Position numbers and translations under genes: made by a program
Shown here: positions 22,170 to 33,545 of the stretch, piece by piece
Layout: each line of letters opens with the position of its first letter
Numbering within the stretch: the first letter of the stretch is position 1
The notes under the pieces: model-generated
Databases searched by the model: none
What the model saw: only the letters and a program-made list of their open reading frames with translations
What the model was told of the DNA's origin: nothing
From: Vespa crabro
Lineage: Eukaryota > Arthropoda > Insecta > Hymenoptera > Vespidae
Assembly: GCF_910589235.1 (NCBI RefSeq)
Contig: NC_060955.1
Span: forward strand, 15,211,338 to 15,275,337
DNA: 64,000 nucleotides
Direction: 5' to 3'

Positions 22170-22218
22170 ATTCTTAGCTCTATTCTTAGCTCTATTCTTT
22201 GCTCTATTCTTAGCTTAT
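22170..22218. repeat. 12-base tandem repeat, four units
   Basis: Four consecutive copies of TCTTAGCTCTAT, one with TTT and the last diverged. Confidence 0.8.
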
Positions 22219-22983
22219 AAATATCACGGTCAAGTAGTTTTTATCACAATACTAGATGAAGATTTCTCTTCGTTTATCGTATTTATACATGAGATACCTA
22301 TGAATGGGAGAAAGAGAAAGACGAGAGTAGTAAGGCAGAGAAAGGGAAAAATAAAAGATACGATAGTTGACGATTCGTTTCATAGGCTTCAAACCAAACG
22401 ACTTGTCTACGTTTCCCTGTCGACAGCAGCTACCGTGAATGCAATCAGGACAATTGACCTGAGCTGCTCGCTCGACTGAGTAATTGCCTCACTTCCGGTT
22501 CTCGCTTTTATTCCTCCGACCTGCTTGTCGGATCGAATCCCGCCATTGACGAACGATACATGAGTACCGATCCTCTTTTGAGAAATGAACGAGCTTGCAA
22601 AGATATCTTCAAAGACCGCAAAGAAGAAAGATTTGTTTTAATGTACTGACTTTTAAACTAATTTAACGTGAATTCACATATTCACCTAATGGATTTTATA
22701 ATCTCTTGAAAAAGAAATATAGAGGAAAATTTATTATTGAGTTAATTAGTGACTAGTAGATTCAATATTGGAAAGTAACATAAAATTGAAGATAAACTGT
22801 TATTTCCTTCATAGGCTGTTTTCTTTGAAAATTAAGTGTCAAAAATGATCGAGTCGAAGGAAGGTTTTTATTCATTGTGTGCGTGAATATGTTACACCAA
22901 TCAAATTAATTACTATTTTGCCAATTCCCCCTTGACGATTCGTACGTTGCGAGCCATGACGTAGAATCAATAAACGGAGCAAA

Positions 22984-23010
22984 AGAGAGAGAGAGAGAGA
23001 GAGAGAGAGA
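22984..23010. repeat. GA microsatellite
   Basis: An uninterrupted GA run. Confidence 0.9.
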
Positions 23011-24804
23011 TGCGAAGGTCGGTTTCTATGACTACTAGAATTATGTCACGTTCCGCTATATATCCGGAAATACAAGTCATGCGAAATCCAACGGAGCGAG
23101 TTCTCGGAATTCATGAAGAATTTCTTGTTACCGATACGCATGCCAATTTTGATAAAAATTTACTCGAGAACGGAAAATCGTATTCGTGAACACATACTCT
23201 TCTTCTTCTTCTCTTTCTTCTTATTTATTTTGTATTCTTATATTCCTTTCCTTTTTTAATCAAATAGCAGTACTTTTTTACTACTATTTTATATTTTAAC
23301 TTATTCAATCATACTGAATTATTCAAATACAATAAATTTCTTTCTGTCTGTATTTATTTATTTATTTTTTCACTTGGTATCTCCTTTTTAGCAGTTCGTC
23401 AAGGACAGAAAATCGGTTAGTAATGTCGCATTATCATGCACGAGCTGCAAGTGCTCCGGCTAAGAATAAAGTACCGTTCGCAATCTCGATGATCCGTTAC
23501 ATCCCCCACGTCTCATCGAATACGAAGAGGTTTCACATTAAGAGCGAAATTATTACCACGTTAAAAAAATTACGATTACTGTTTCATCAATTAAATTTTA
23601 TACTTGGAATTTGATTATTTTATTTTTTATTTATTATAACTCGTTTAAAAATATTAAAATTTTGAAACATTTCACTAATATCACAGGAACGTGATCTATT
23701 ACTTGCATGTATCTCCCCTGATGTTGCATGCGCAACATATGTATATTAAAATGAATATATCTACCTACCTATTTATTTTGAACTGGAACGGATTTGAATT
23801 AAACAGGACGAATGAGAAAAGAAGGCTGAGGCCAACGATCTCATCGGAACATCTTTCTTGGAACCTATTAACGCGAGCAACGTGTCGCAATATTTTGACA
23901 GTCACGTTGTTAACGAGTTACAAATACACTTCCGAGGTTAACAGTACTCGAGGAATGGCCTAACTGAAGACGATCTTTATCTATTTTATTTTACGATCTT
24001 GGTAGATACGATAAGGAACAATAACGAGCAATATTTTTAAGAAAAATTATATCTAGAATACGTAAAGTAAGTAGGTATATGAGAAAAGAGAAACTATAAA
24101 ATATGGTTACGGTTATCAACACATAAGTTATAATTGCTTTTCACTATATATCTATGTACACATTAAGCGAAGCGTTCTCAACAAACGAACACATACACAT
24201 GTTTAATCGAGCGTTTACGAACAGACCGTGAGATCTCGATTCTCTTTGCATCGCTCATAATTGTCATCTCGATCGGAGCAGACGCGTGCACTTTATCGTT
24301 CAACGTTATCATCTGAACCAAGGATTACGACGAGCATACGCTTGAAATTAGTTATGGTGTATTTCTGGTAAGAATAGCCGTGAAAAGCAACTTCGTTTAA
24401 CTTGTTCATCAAGAAAAAGAGAGAGAGAAAGAGAGAATTTCTCTCTGAATTTCGCACGCTTCAAGAGATCAAAGCTAGCCGCTTCCATGTATTTGGTTTA
24501 AAAGTATGGAAAAGGTACTTAACCACCAACAATTCTTACCTTCTAAAATGAACTCTTGAAACTTTAATACATTCGATATACCAGAGCATCGTTTTATTCT
24601 TCATTTATTTTACTATGTTTAGATTGTCGAATAATTTATTTCCTTTCTGACTTTTTTCTCTTAAAGTAGTAATTTTCAGGAAAACATATTCACATAAACA
24701 TTTGATAACGAGATACATTTGAATAGGAAAAAAATATTTATCGAAAACGAATGATTCCTTTGACGCGTCCTATATCCGCTATGCAAAGACTTTCTTCCCT
24801 CCAG

Positions 24805-24944
24805 CTTCTTTGCTTTCCGTCTCGCGCATCGTCTCGTTTTCTTGGCCTCAACGACCGGAAAGGCGGACCTTCTCGACGCATTCCAGAAAGATGACGTGGC
24901 CGAAGTACTTGAGAAAACGTGCTTGATCGTACGTTTCTCTAAAT
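24805..24944 (+). CDS. Unidentified candidate internal coding exon
   Basis: A strong acceptor (TTTCTTCCCTCCAG) and an exact GTGAGT donor enclose 140 bases that are open in one frame. It reads as KADLLDAFQKDDVAEVLEK followed by TCLIVRFSK. I find no partner exons on the plus strand and recognise no family. The minus strand of the same bases also has a mostly open frame, so the strand is uncertain. Confidence 0.25.
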
Positions 24945-25344
24945 GTGAGTCCTTCCCTTTTCCCTCTCACTCTCTCTTTCATCAAGTGATTAGATATAAT
25001 TGTATTATTGAATTATCACCGACGAATAAGATCTATTGGGTTGACTATAAAGTATAACGCATGAAAAAAAGAGAGAGAAATAAATATTTTAAATGTACAG
25101 TTGGAAACGTCTACGGAATTTACGCTTTTATAGACCGTTTTCATTTCCCACGATACAATGAAACACGACGGATAAACGAGAAGCGGACGAACGAATTACT
25201 GACTCGTACTGTAAACTTGATTCCGGACATACGTACGAGAAAAGAACGGTAGTAGGGAAAAGAGAAGGAAAAAAGAAGGCTCAATATATAACAGGCGGTA
25301 AAAACAAACGAAGAGATAGAAGGAAAGAAAAAAGAAACAAAGAA

Positions 25345-25362
25345 AGAAAGAGAAAAAGAGAA

Positions 25363-25406
<44 letters not shown>

Positions 25407-25410
25407 AGAT
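25345..25410. repeat. GA/GAAA microsatellite
   Basis: A purine-only tract with a pure GA core. Confidence 0.9.
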
Positions 25411-25591
25411 AGAAACGGAAAGAACAAAGCAGAGAAAATTCATATACGATTCCGCTATTGTGCGGATCGCTTCTCCTCGTTCCCTTGCTGTAATTACTGT
25501 TAGCCTTCTATTCAATTGCGAGCATTAAAGCTAGTCATGCCTAACAGTACGGCGTCTGGGAATCTCGTGTGATGCGTGTCAAAAGATAGAA

Positions 25592-25592
25592 A

Positions 25593-25620
<28 letters not shown>
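25592..25620. repeat. GA microsatellite
   Basis: An uninterrupted GA run. Confidence 0.9.
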
Positions 25621-25623
<3 letters not shown>

Positions 25624-26451
25624 TGGAACAAATACCAGAAGTTTTTTTGCGAATGAATTTGCACCGCTGATAGTTGTCGGGCATTAACTGCTTACTACAT
25701 GCGACGCGTCACTTACGCCGATAAAAGATACAGAGAACCGTTTTTTCAAAAAATAATAAAAAAAAAAAAAAACGAAAATGGTAAGATAGCGTGTAGTATG
25801 ACGTACCACTTCCAGATTTAGACTCTTTTTCTATTGTACGATGTTCAAAGAAAGGCTGCGAGTAAGTCAGAAGATCGTCGACACTTTTATTGCAAGTAGT
25901 ATCCGCGATCTCAAAAGAAAAATATTTATTTATTCTTGTCGTCGATGACTATGCTCGTTGGTCTCTTCGTATTAAATAATAATCATGATTAATAAATACA
26001 TAATATTAATTTTGTGTCTGCATGATCGTAGAATAAATGGTGCGATCGTGGTAACACAAAGAAAGTCTAAAGTTCTAATTCCAAAGTCACGACTTTATTC
26101 TAATCGCGTTCGTATTGAGCGAATGAATAAACGAAGTGAAACGTAAGTAGCATTGGACCACGAAACGATTTCGTGTATATTTTATTTGGGTATACCATTC
26201 GTACAACGAATTTCCTTCGAATAAAACTCCCGACACTCCAAAGATTCATAGTCGCACATTTACAAGAGAGAGCTCGTCGTTGATCGAACGACGCGATCGT
26301 GTGTAACTGTAGCCGATGGAGAGTATACATCGCATTCGACTCCAATTGCAAGAGAAGCAAGGTGTAACCTTCCTTCCACCAACCACTAAAATTCCATCCC
26401 AAGGTGACGTTTTTTGCATGCCTTTTGCTCTACCCGACGAATCGTACTTAC

Positions 26452-26551
26452 GATGAAAATTATCCGTGAGTACTGCGACGCCAGTTAAACCTGACGCAAC
26501 GATATTTCTACTTTCTCCTGGGAGACTAGCAAATAGCAAGAGGCGAAGCAT
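26452..26551 (-). other. Candidate exon with ATG and GTAAGT donor
   Basis: The ATG at 26551 opens MLRLLLFASLPGESRNIV and continues 33 codons to an exact GTAAGT donor, phase 1. An in-frame TAG lies just upstream. Spliced to the PEAK1/PRAG1-like leader at 21072 it would reach a stop within a few codons, so it would be an upstream ORF rather than a coding extension. It may instead belong to an unrecognised nested gene. Confidence 0.25.
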
Positions 26552-28249
26552 TCGACGTGAAAATAACTAGAGATTTTTCTTTTTCTCGTGAAATTTATTA
26601 TGAACTAACATTTAGAAAAAAATTATCTCGATTTACATTTTACGTGCTTTCATCATGATAATTTTTTTGATATAAATATCAATAAATTTTTGAAATATTG
26701 TTCTCTAAAACTTCAGTTGTTGAAGTTGTTAGAATAATATAATTATCTCGACAAATTTCCTAAGAACTTCCTTTTCTTCAATGGTGTAGTCTATAATAAA
26801 AGACTAGCAGAATATCGCCAAGTATCGTAAAACTTTATTAAGCGGATAGAAAGTACAAGTGCTCTACGCATACTAACTTATTCACTTTTCTTGCTCTACT
26901 CTCTTTTTTTTTTATAGGAACAAAAAAATGAAAATAGAAGGTGAAACAATGACGTTAGCCAGGAAACATACAAGGTTCTGCACTTCGAACGAATGCATTG
27001 ACATTTTTAAAATTATACTAAAGGAACGTGCCCTTCCGTGCAAGGAATTCATAAGCGATCCTTTATGGCGTCGAAAATGACGTTAAAATATGTGATAACG
27101 TACTAGTTTGAAAATAATTTCTCGAAAGAAAATAAACTCGATGAAAGATCATTTATAGATCTCCACTAGTTCCTCAATTATTTTTTTTAGTATCTGTAGG
27201 AGATAGCAACGTATCGGTAGGAGAATTAAAATTAAATTGCGAATGATCGATTCAAACAAAGCTTCTTCTGAGATTTTAAAAACGAAGGGACAAGTTTCAC
27301 ACGTCGTTAATGACCAATATAAATCGCAGGTAGGTACGCTATAGCGAGTGGAAAATTCAAGCGTCGCAAAAGCGACGCTTGCATTTCAAACCGGTTTGAA
27401 ATAACATACCGAAACCACAATATTTTTGAGCATACCACATAAGAACAGAGAACTCGCGTTAAAAGCAAGAACATAAACCGGATCCATGCTACAATATTCA
27501 ATTTTTGTGACTAGAAAATGCAAATGATAAAAAGGCAGAACGTTGCCTGTTAGACTCTCTATCTAGCTGAATGATCTACAATTAATAATCTATGCCGAAT
27601 AATGAAAGGATAAATAATGATCGACGAATATAGTATAAATTGCATGTGTTCATTCACTATCTCTCAATCGTCGAAACGTTAACGAAGCAATTTCAAAAAT
27701 TAATTACATGATGAATCCACACGAGGAATATATAAAAAGAGAAAACAAGAAAAGAAAGTATATGTTCTCTCAAATCTTATATAGGAATAAACACGCATTT
27801 TTATTAAAATACTAGAATTTATTGGAGTGAGAATAATAAAGAAAATGACAAAAATAAGTATCAAGGAAGCTTTGGATTCTTTCTCTTTATACATTCATAA
27901 AAGTGAAATACGTTTTGTAAATTTGATTCCCGTAATGCAGCCCATTACCAGAGCCCATTTATACTCGTTCCTTCGGCCAGTTCTCCTCCGAGATGCGAGC
28001 ATGTGTTCGCATTATGCCTCTACTGGTCCTAAACGAGGTCGACCAGCTTCGACCATAACCACACCTCCTTTTACTAGACTACTACTCGCGCTGCCCCGTG
28101 TATTTTATCCTGCGATCCCAGAATACGTGGCGGGCTTTCGAACGGCATGAGATATACGCCTCGACAAAGGATCTCACCGCTGTTCCTTGGAATTTTATAT
28201 ACCTATCTACCTACCTTTACCTACCTACCTATCTCTATCTCGCTTCTTT

Positions 28250-28315
28250 CTATCCTTCTTTCTTTCTTTCTTTCTTTCCTTCTTTCTTTCTTTCTTTCTT
28301 TCTTTTTTTCTCTCG
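28250..28315. repeat. CTTT microsatellite
   Basis: Tetranucleotide CTTT repeats with one CCTT interruption, preceded by TACC units at 28200-28232. Confidence 0.9.
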
Positions 28316-28617
28316 ACGAGGATCTTTCTCATCCGTCTCTCCAAGAACAAAAGGTAAGAGTCGATTTGAATAATGTAAAATCGTACTTTCGAAGTGACGG
28401 CTAACGAATATTTTAACTTACATGAGCTATCGACAAATTTACTACCTTTTTTACGAACGTAACGCTTCTTTTTCATCGTACTTTTTGTCCTCAAGTCCAA
28501 ATTTTTTGGATCTTTTTGTTTTCTTTTTCTTCAAAACGAAAAAAGGGGAACGTCATTCGTTGGATAAAAATAAATTTTAAAATTCAACATTTGTCACAAG
28601 ATATATGAACATCCGTA

Positions 28618-28793
28618 TTATCGTATGATACTCAGCTGTATTTCGTTTCCATCGCCCAAATAATCGATGCCGACCCGATTGGATATCTCACGTAGCAGCC
28701 GATGGTATTCGTTGAACACTTTCGCTTCAGCTACATAAATACGGGCTCGACCTTTCTCTTGAAGGAACGAGTCTACTTCGTCGTTCTCGATGA
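28618..28793 (-). CDS. Unidentified coding-like terminal exon
   Basis: About 57 codons with evenly mixed, gene-like codons end at a TAA. The acidic/basic sequence includes VDSFLQEKGRARIYVAEAK and ends in NEIQLSIIR. The first AG after a long CT tract (28830-28920, minus strand CT) would be the acceptor, at 28794. I recognise no family. It lies inside the presumed PEAK1/PRAG1-like 5' intron on the same strand. It could be a nested gene's last exon, an alternative exon or a decayed coding piece. Confidence 0.35.
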
Positions 28794-28827
28794 CTCGTAG
28801 GGCATCGGTAGATAAGATAAGAAAAAA

Positions 28828-28920
28828 GAGAAAAAGAGAGAGAGAGGAAGAGAGAGAGAGAGAGAGAGAGAGGAAAAGAGAGAGAAGGAGAGAGAGAGAG
28901 GAAGAGAGAGAGAGAGAGAA
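28828..28920. repeat. Interrupted GA microsatellite
   Basis: GA repeats with GGAA and AAAA interruptions. On the minus strand this is a CT tract just upstream of the coding-like segment at 28618-28793. Confidence 0.9.
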
Positions 28921-31900
28921 TACAGAGTGTGTAACCATTAAAACAAAACTGATTCCGTGATCCAAGGAGACTCTTGCTTCAAGATTTCTTAGTCACGAGC
29001 AAAGCTTATGTAACTTCGGTTTGTCTAATTTTTCAATAGTTTCATGTTTCAATGGGTTCTATTCTTATTTTTTTTTTTTTTAACTAGAGTATAAAATCCC
29101 TCAATTTATTATTTCACTTTAAGTGGGTCAGTCATTCCAATGTATCTTTGAGATGTTTTAAATATCGTCATACAATATGAACGAAACTTCTCCTACCAAT
29201 CATAAAAAATAAAATTTCTGCTACCAATCGTGAAAAATAAAATATCATAGACACAGAAACTGCAAGCAAATATTATTCGTGTTACGTGACTTATCGAATT
29301 CACTCCTTTGCAGTGAATTGCCATGTCTAATGGATAGGTAGACCTCGCAAGACTTTCTCCGATAGGGATACAGCTCGTGATCGGTCACTCGGCCATTGTC
29401 GTTTGACGCATGGGACTTTGATGCAGCCGTTCAATATCGTCACGTGGACTTTCTACAAGTTATCTCATTCAAGTCCGAACACGAATTTTCACAAAGCACA
29501 AATCTGTGCTGAAATATTTTCTTAGTTTCGTATATCTATAGATAAATATACGTATCGTCGATCTGTCTTTCACTTTGAGAGCCAGAATGCGCGAAGGCAT
29601 CATCACGCGTGGCTGATGGTATGCCGCGCGAGAATGGACTTTCCTTTCTAACCTTACGATCTTACTTCCACGCAAAGCAAGAAAATCGAGTCTTCTTTTC
29701 TCTTTTTCAACCATCTTTTACTCACCCACGAACATACGTGATCATCTCGATGCGCTACCTAAAAGGCGACAGACGTTGGAAAATGTGTTAATTATCTCGC
29801 ATGCGACTATCTCTTCTTTGTTGTGCTATTCGAAATTACAAAGGAAGAGAATTCTTTTTATTTTCCTTCGAGTGTAACATCAATCTTTTTATCAAGATAA
29901 GATGCGAAATAAAAAATTTCTTAATTATTATTTTATTTTGATTAATTGAGTTCAATCAAAGATATTTGAAATGGAATTTCAATAATGAAAATTATAAACA
30001 TTTCGTTACGTTTCTAATGTCTATAAAATTTTGTGATTGAATAAATTAAAACAAATGAGGAATAAAGATCAATTATTAAATGAACAAAACAAACTAAAAA
30101 TGAAAGAATTCTAATGATAGGAAGAATTTTTTGATTGGCCTTCCTGTCTTCTTTCTTTTTTCTTTCTTTTTTCTCTTGATTTCACCTACATTCATACGTA
30201 TATATATATATACTTTGAAAAAACTTCGACGAACAACGTCAGAAAGTTGGTCTCTCTTATAAGGAAAGTTTTTCGGTAGCGTGACGTTTTTCCTGAACCA
30301 CGGAAACTTTACAATCGAGTGAAGGTGAACAAGGGGAAAGGTGAAAATGGGGAATGCCACGTGAAAAATAGTTTCGACGTAGGAGCTTTCTACAAAGAAT
30401 AAAAATCGCATCGAAGAAGAATCTTCACTTTTTTACCAATCGCCTACGAAAAATTTTATTTACAAACCACGTGGTTTAAAGTTTTATCGAGCTTCCTTGT
30501 CCTTCCGAGAGTCAAACGAGTTAAGCTTAGACATCGCTTCTTCTATTAACAAATTAACGATTAAGTTTTATTTAAAAAATTTTAATGTCCGAAATAGTCC
30601 CAAAAAAAGAAAAAATGAAAGACGGAACAATTTACGTTTGCCTAACACATTTTATTTTTTTCCCAAAATCTTACGCGATGAAAAATCGAAGTTAAATAGA
30701 GGAGATTCAATTTAGTGTTTAATTCAAATTTCAATAAGAAAAAAGGCATTCTTGAATCTAACAGGATATTCATAAATGCCAAATGAAAATACTAATGTTA
30801 ATTCGTTTGGAAAGAACTTAATTATTCCGTTTTTTTCTAAGAAGATTTATTTTTCTTCACTTTTAAACTCTTAACAATGACATGTTACCAAAATAAAGCT
30901 CGTGAGTTATACTACCTATGCGAAAAAACTATTTTTATCTTAACAATACCATATATTCTCCACTTTATACGTAGTCTCCTCCCCCCTTTGATATACGTCG
31001 ACCTTGACATTTTCCGTATAAGCACACGTCGTGTAAGCGAAATTGAAACATCCACGAAAGATCGACTTAGATCGATACCCGTCTATTTTTCAAATCATCC
31101 CATCGATCTTCGAAAACGAATATGTTCGTAGTTAAATCCAGATAAGAATTAAAACGATCTAAATCAGATTTCATTTGGAATAAGATATATATATATATAA
31201 CATAAAAGAAATTTTATTTTTAAATAGCTTTCGTTATTGAAATGTCTCAATTTTAAGAGAAAAACTTTTATAGTAGAATAGTATTCTCATTGAAGAACAA
31301 CTACGCTGTCGTTTCTGTCGAATGCTTCTGGCATTGTGTAACGGAGTATTGTAAGAGTAAACTCGAAGAAAGTAGTTCGTGGAATGAGTACGGGCATTTT
31401 CCTTGAGCTCTTCTTTATGAGCCTTACCACGCATGCAATTGCTCTTTACAAATTTCATTAACGCATTAGATTTTAACGTTGGCACGAACCCACGTACCGA
31501 TCAACGTTTTCCTCAGTCGTATTTCTACTTTTTATTTCTCCGAAAGCGTACCTAATTATATCATATAGATGCCTAACTTCCTTCATGATCTTTCTCTTCT
31601 TTCTCTTATTCATTTTTTTTCACAATTCGACGTTTATCTTACAAATGACAATCCGCGTGGATATATCACTCAATAATTTTCGCATTCGCGATGACCGGCG
31701 AAATGCTTTCATTTACCAATCATAAACATAACAAAAATGCAAATTTTCAAATGTTTACCCTCGCATTTTTCTTCCTTTTACTGATTCTTCTTATATATGA
31801 AATAATTATCATTCCAATTATTTCGTTCGTGTGAAATAATTGGAAATGGCACGTGTAAAATTTAATTCTCTTTATTTCCTGACTTTCTTTAACGATAAGA

Positions 31901-32870
31901 ATTAAACTAATGCATGGTTATACGAGTAATTTAGTTAATTTCTGAGATTCGACTCTCGTTATTTCGATAGATAAACTCACTATGTTTATATCGTATTATA
32001 AAACGTCGAATTTCTATATATTTAGTCTCTTAATTAGAATTTCAATTATTTTTGTGAAAAGTTCTACCATCTGATCAGGATTAGAAATTCTTTTCATATG
32101 CTGTATAATTTAAAATTGCGATGCAGAATTTACTCACGATATTTTATTCGTGATATTCATGAAGGATCTCGTTGAATTTTAATGTTAGTGCTGGTGATAG
32201 CTTTTTATTTATCGATTAATGCAGAATGGTCGCTTTGAACGCTCGAGCTCACTGTTATCGGTGAAACGATTAATGGAGTATTGCTCCATTACCAAAATGA
32301 GGTAATATTATTATTTTAGATACAACATTACTATTGTTTGGGCTATTTAATGTGATGGAAAAAGAAAACTCGAATTTTAGAAAATTCAACATAGACATCA
32401 ATACTTCGCATATCATATTACATTGGATATATGATATAAAATCTTTATAATGTTTAATTGAATAAAATTCAGTTATTCGTTATTATTTTAAATCTAATCA
32501 TTTTGATATTTAAACATGATTTTATAATGGATCGAAAATGTTGGTTGTATTTTACATTGCATTATAACATTTGATAGTGATCAAATTATATCAGCATCAA
32601 CTTATATAAAGACTTGTTTTTAGTGAAAGGTGTTAATGACACGATACTTGGTAGTAGAAAAAACAGAGACCATCATTTTCGAATCCACAAAAAAGAACAA
32701 AAGGCGAAAAAGAAGACTCTTCAAGATTCCCATTCCTGGAACGCTGATGATTTCTAATTGATTGTAAAAGGCGAAGCTCTGCGATCGTGTCCTCGATATT
32801 TCACGAGCACGAAGAAAAAAGAAACGTACTCGTCGACTACGCACGAGAATCTCGTACGTACATACATCCT

Positions 32871-32871
<1 letters not shown>

Positions 32872-32930
<59 letters not shown>
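32872..32930. repeat. CT microsatellite
   Basis: An almost pure CT run of about 58 bases. Confidence 0.9.
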
Positions 32931-33450
32931 TTTTATCTCTTGAGGCATTTAACGTCACAAGTGAAACGATGTTTCATAGTATCAAAGAAACGATGTTATT
33001 GGGCTGAGGAAAGATTTAACAACAAGGTTGTACATATTTCTGATTTCTCGATGAACAAAAACTATATCTTTGTCTTCCTCGTGTCTTAACCGAAAGTATT
33101 CCGAATAGCTTGAAGTAGCTTAATCAAGTGCACTTATTAGGTCGTACCAGATCAAGGACGAGGTTTCTCAGTGTCTCAATACGTCGAGAAACCCGGTTCG
33201 GAGGCCTCGTACAACTTAAATTCGGGCACTTCCTAAACTGGAAATCAGGAAACGCGAATCGTTCTCTCTCGTTCTCCACCAATTCGACGAAGGAGAGAAG
33301 AAAAAAGAGGAAAAGCGAGTTGTGCAGGTGCCGATCGAAAGGTCGTGTCTCCGTGGATAAAAGGAATGCTTGAAAGTGGGAGGAAAAGGTCGAACATCAA
33401 TCCTAAAGTGGAACGAAACGATAGAAGAGAAGGAAGGTCGTAATCTATCT

Positions 33451-33455
33451 TTCTC

Positions 33456-33533
<78 letters not shown>

Positions 33534-33545
33534 CTCTCCCTCTTC
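33451..33545. repeat. Interrupted CT microsatellite
   Basis: CT repeats with TTCTCTTCC interruptions. Confidence 0.9.

Noticed and set aside
27827..28150. Plus-strand frame with a KRGRPA AT-hook-like string
   Set aside because: A single short basic match, with no splice sites or domain around it. GC content is raised but the strand and frame are undecided.
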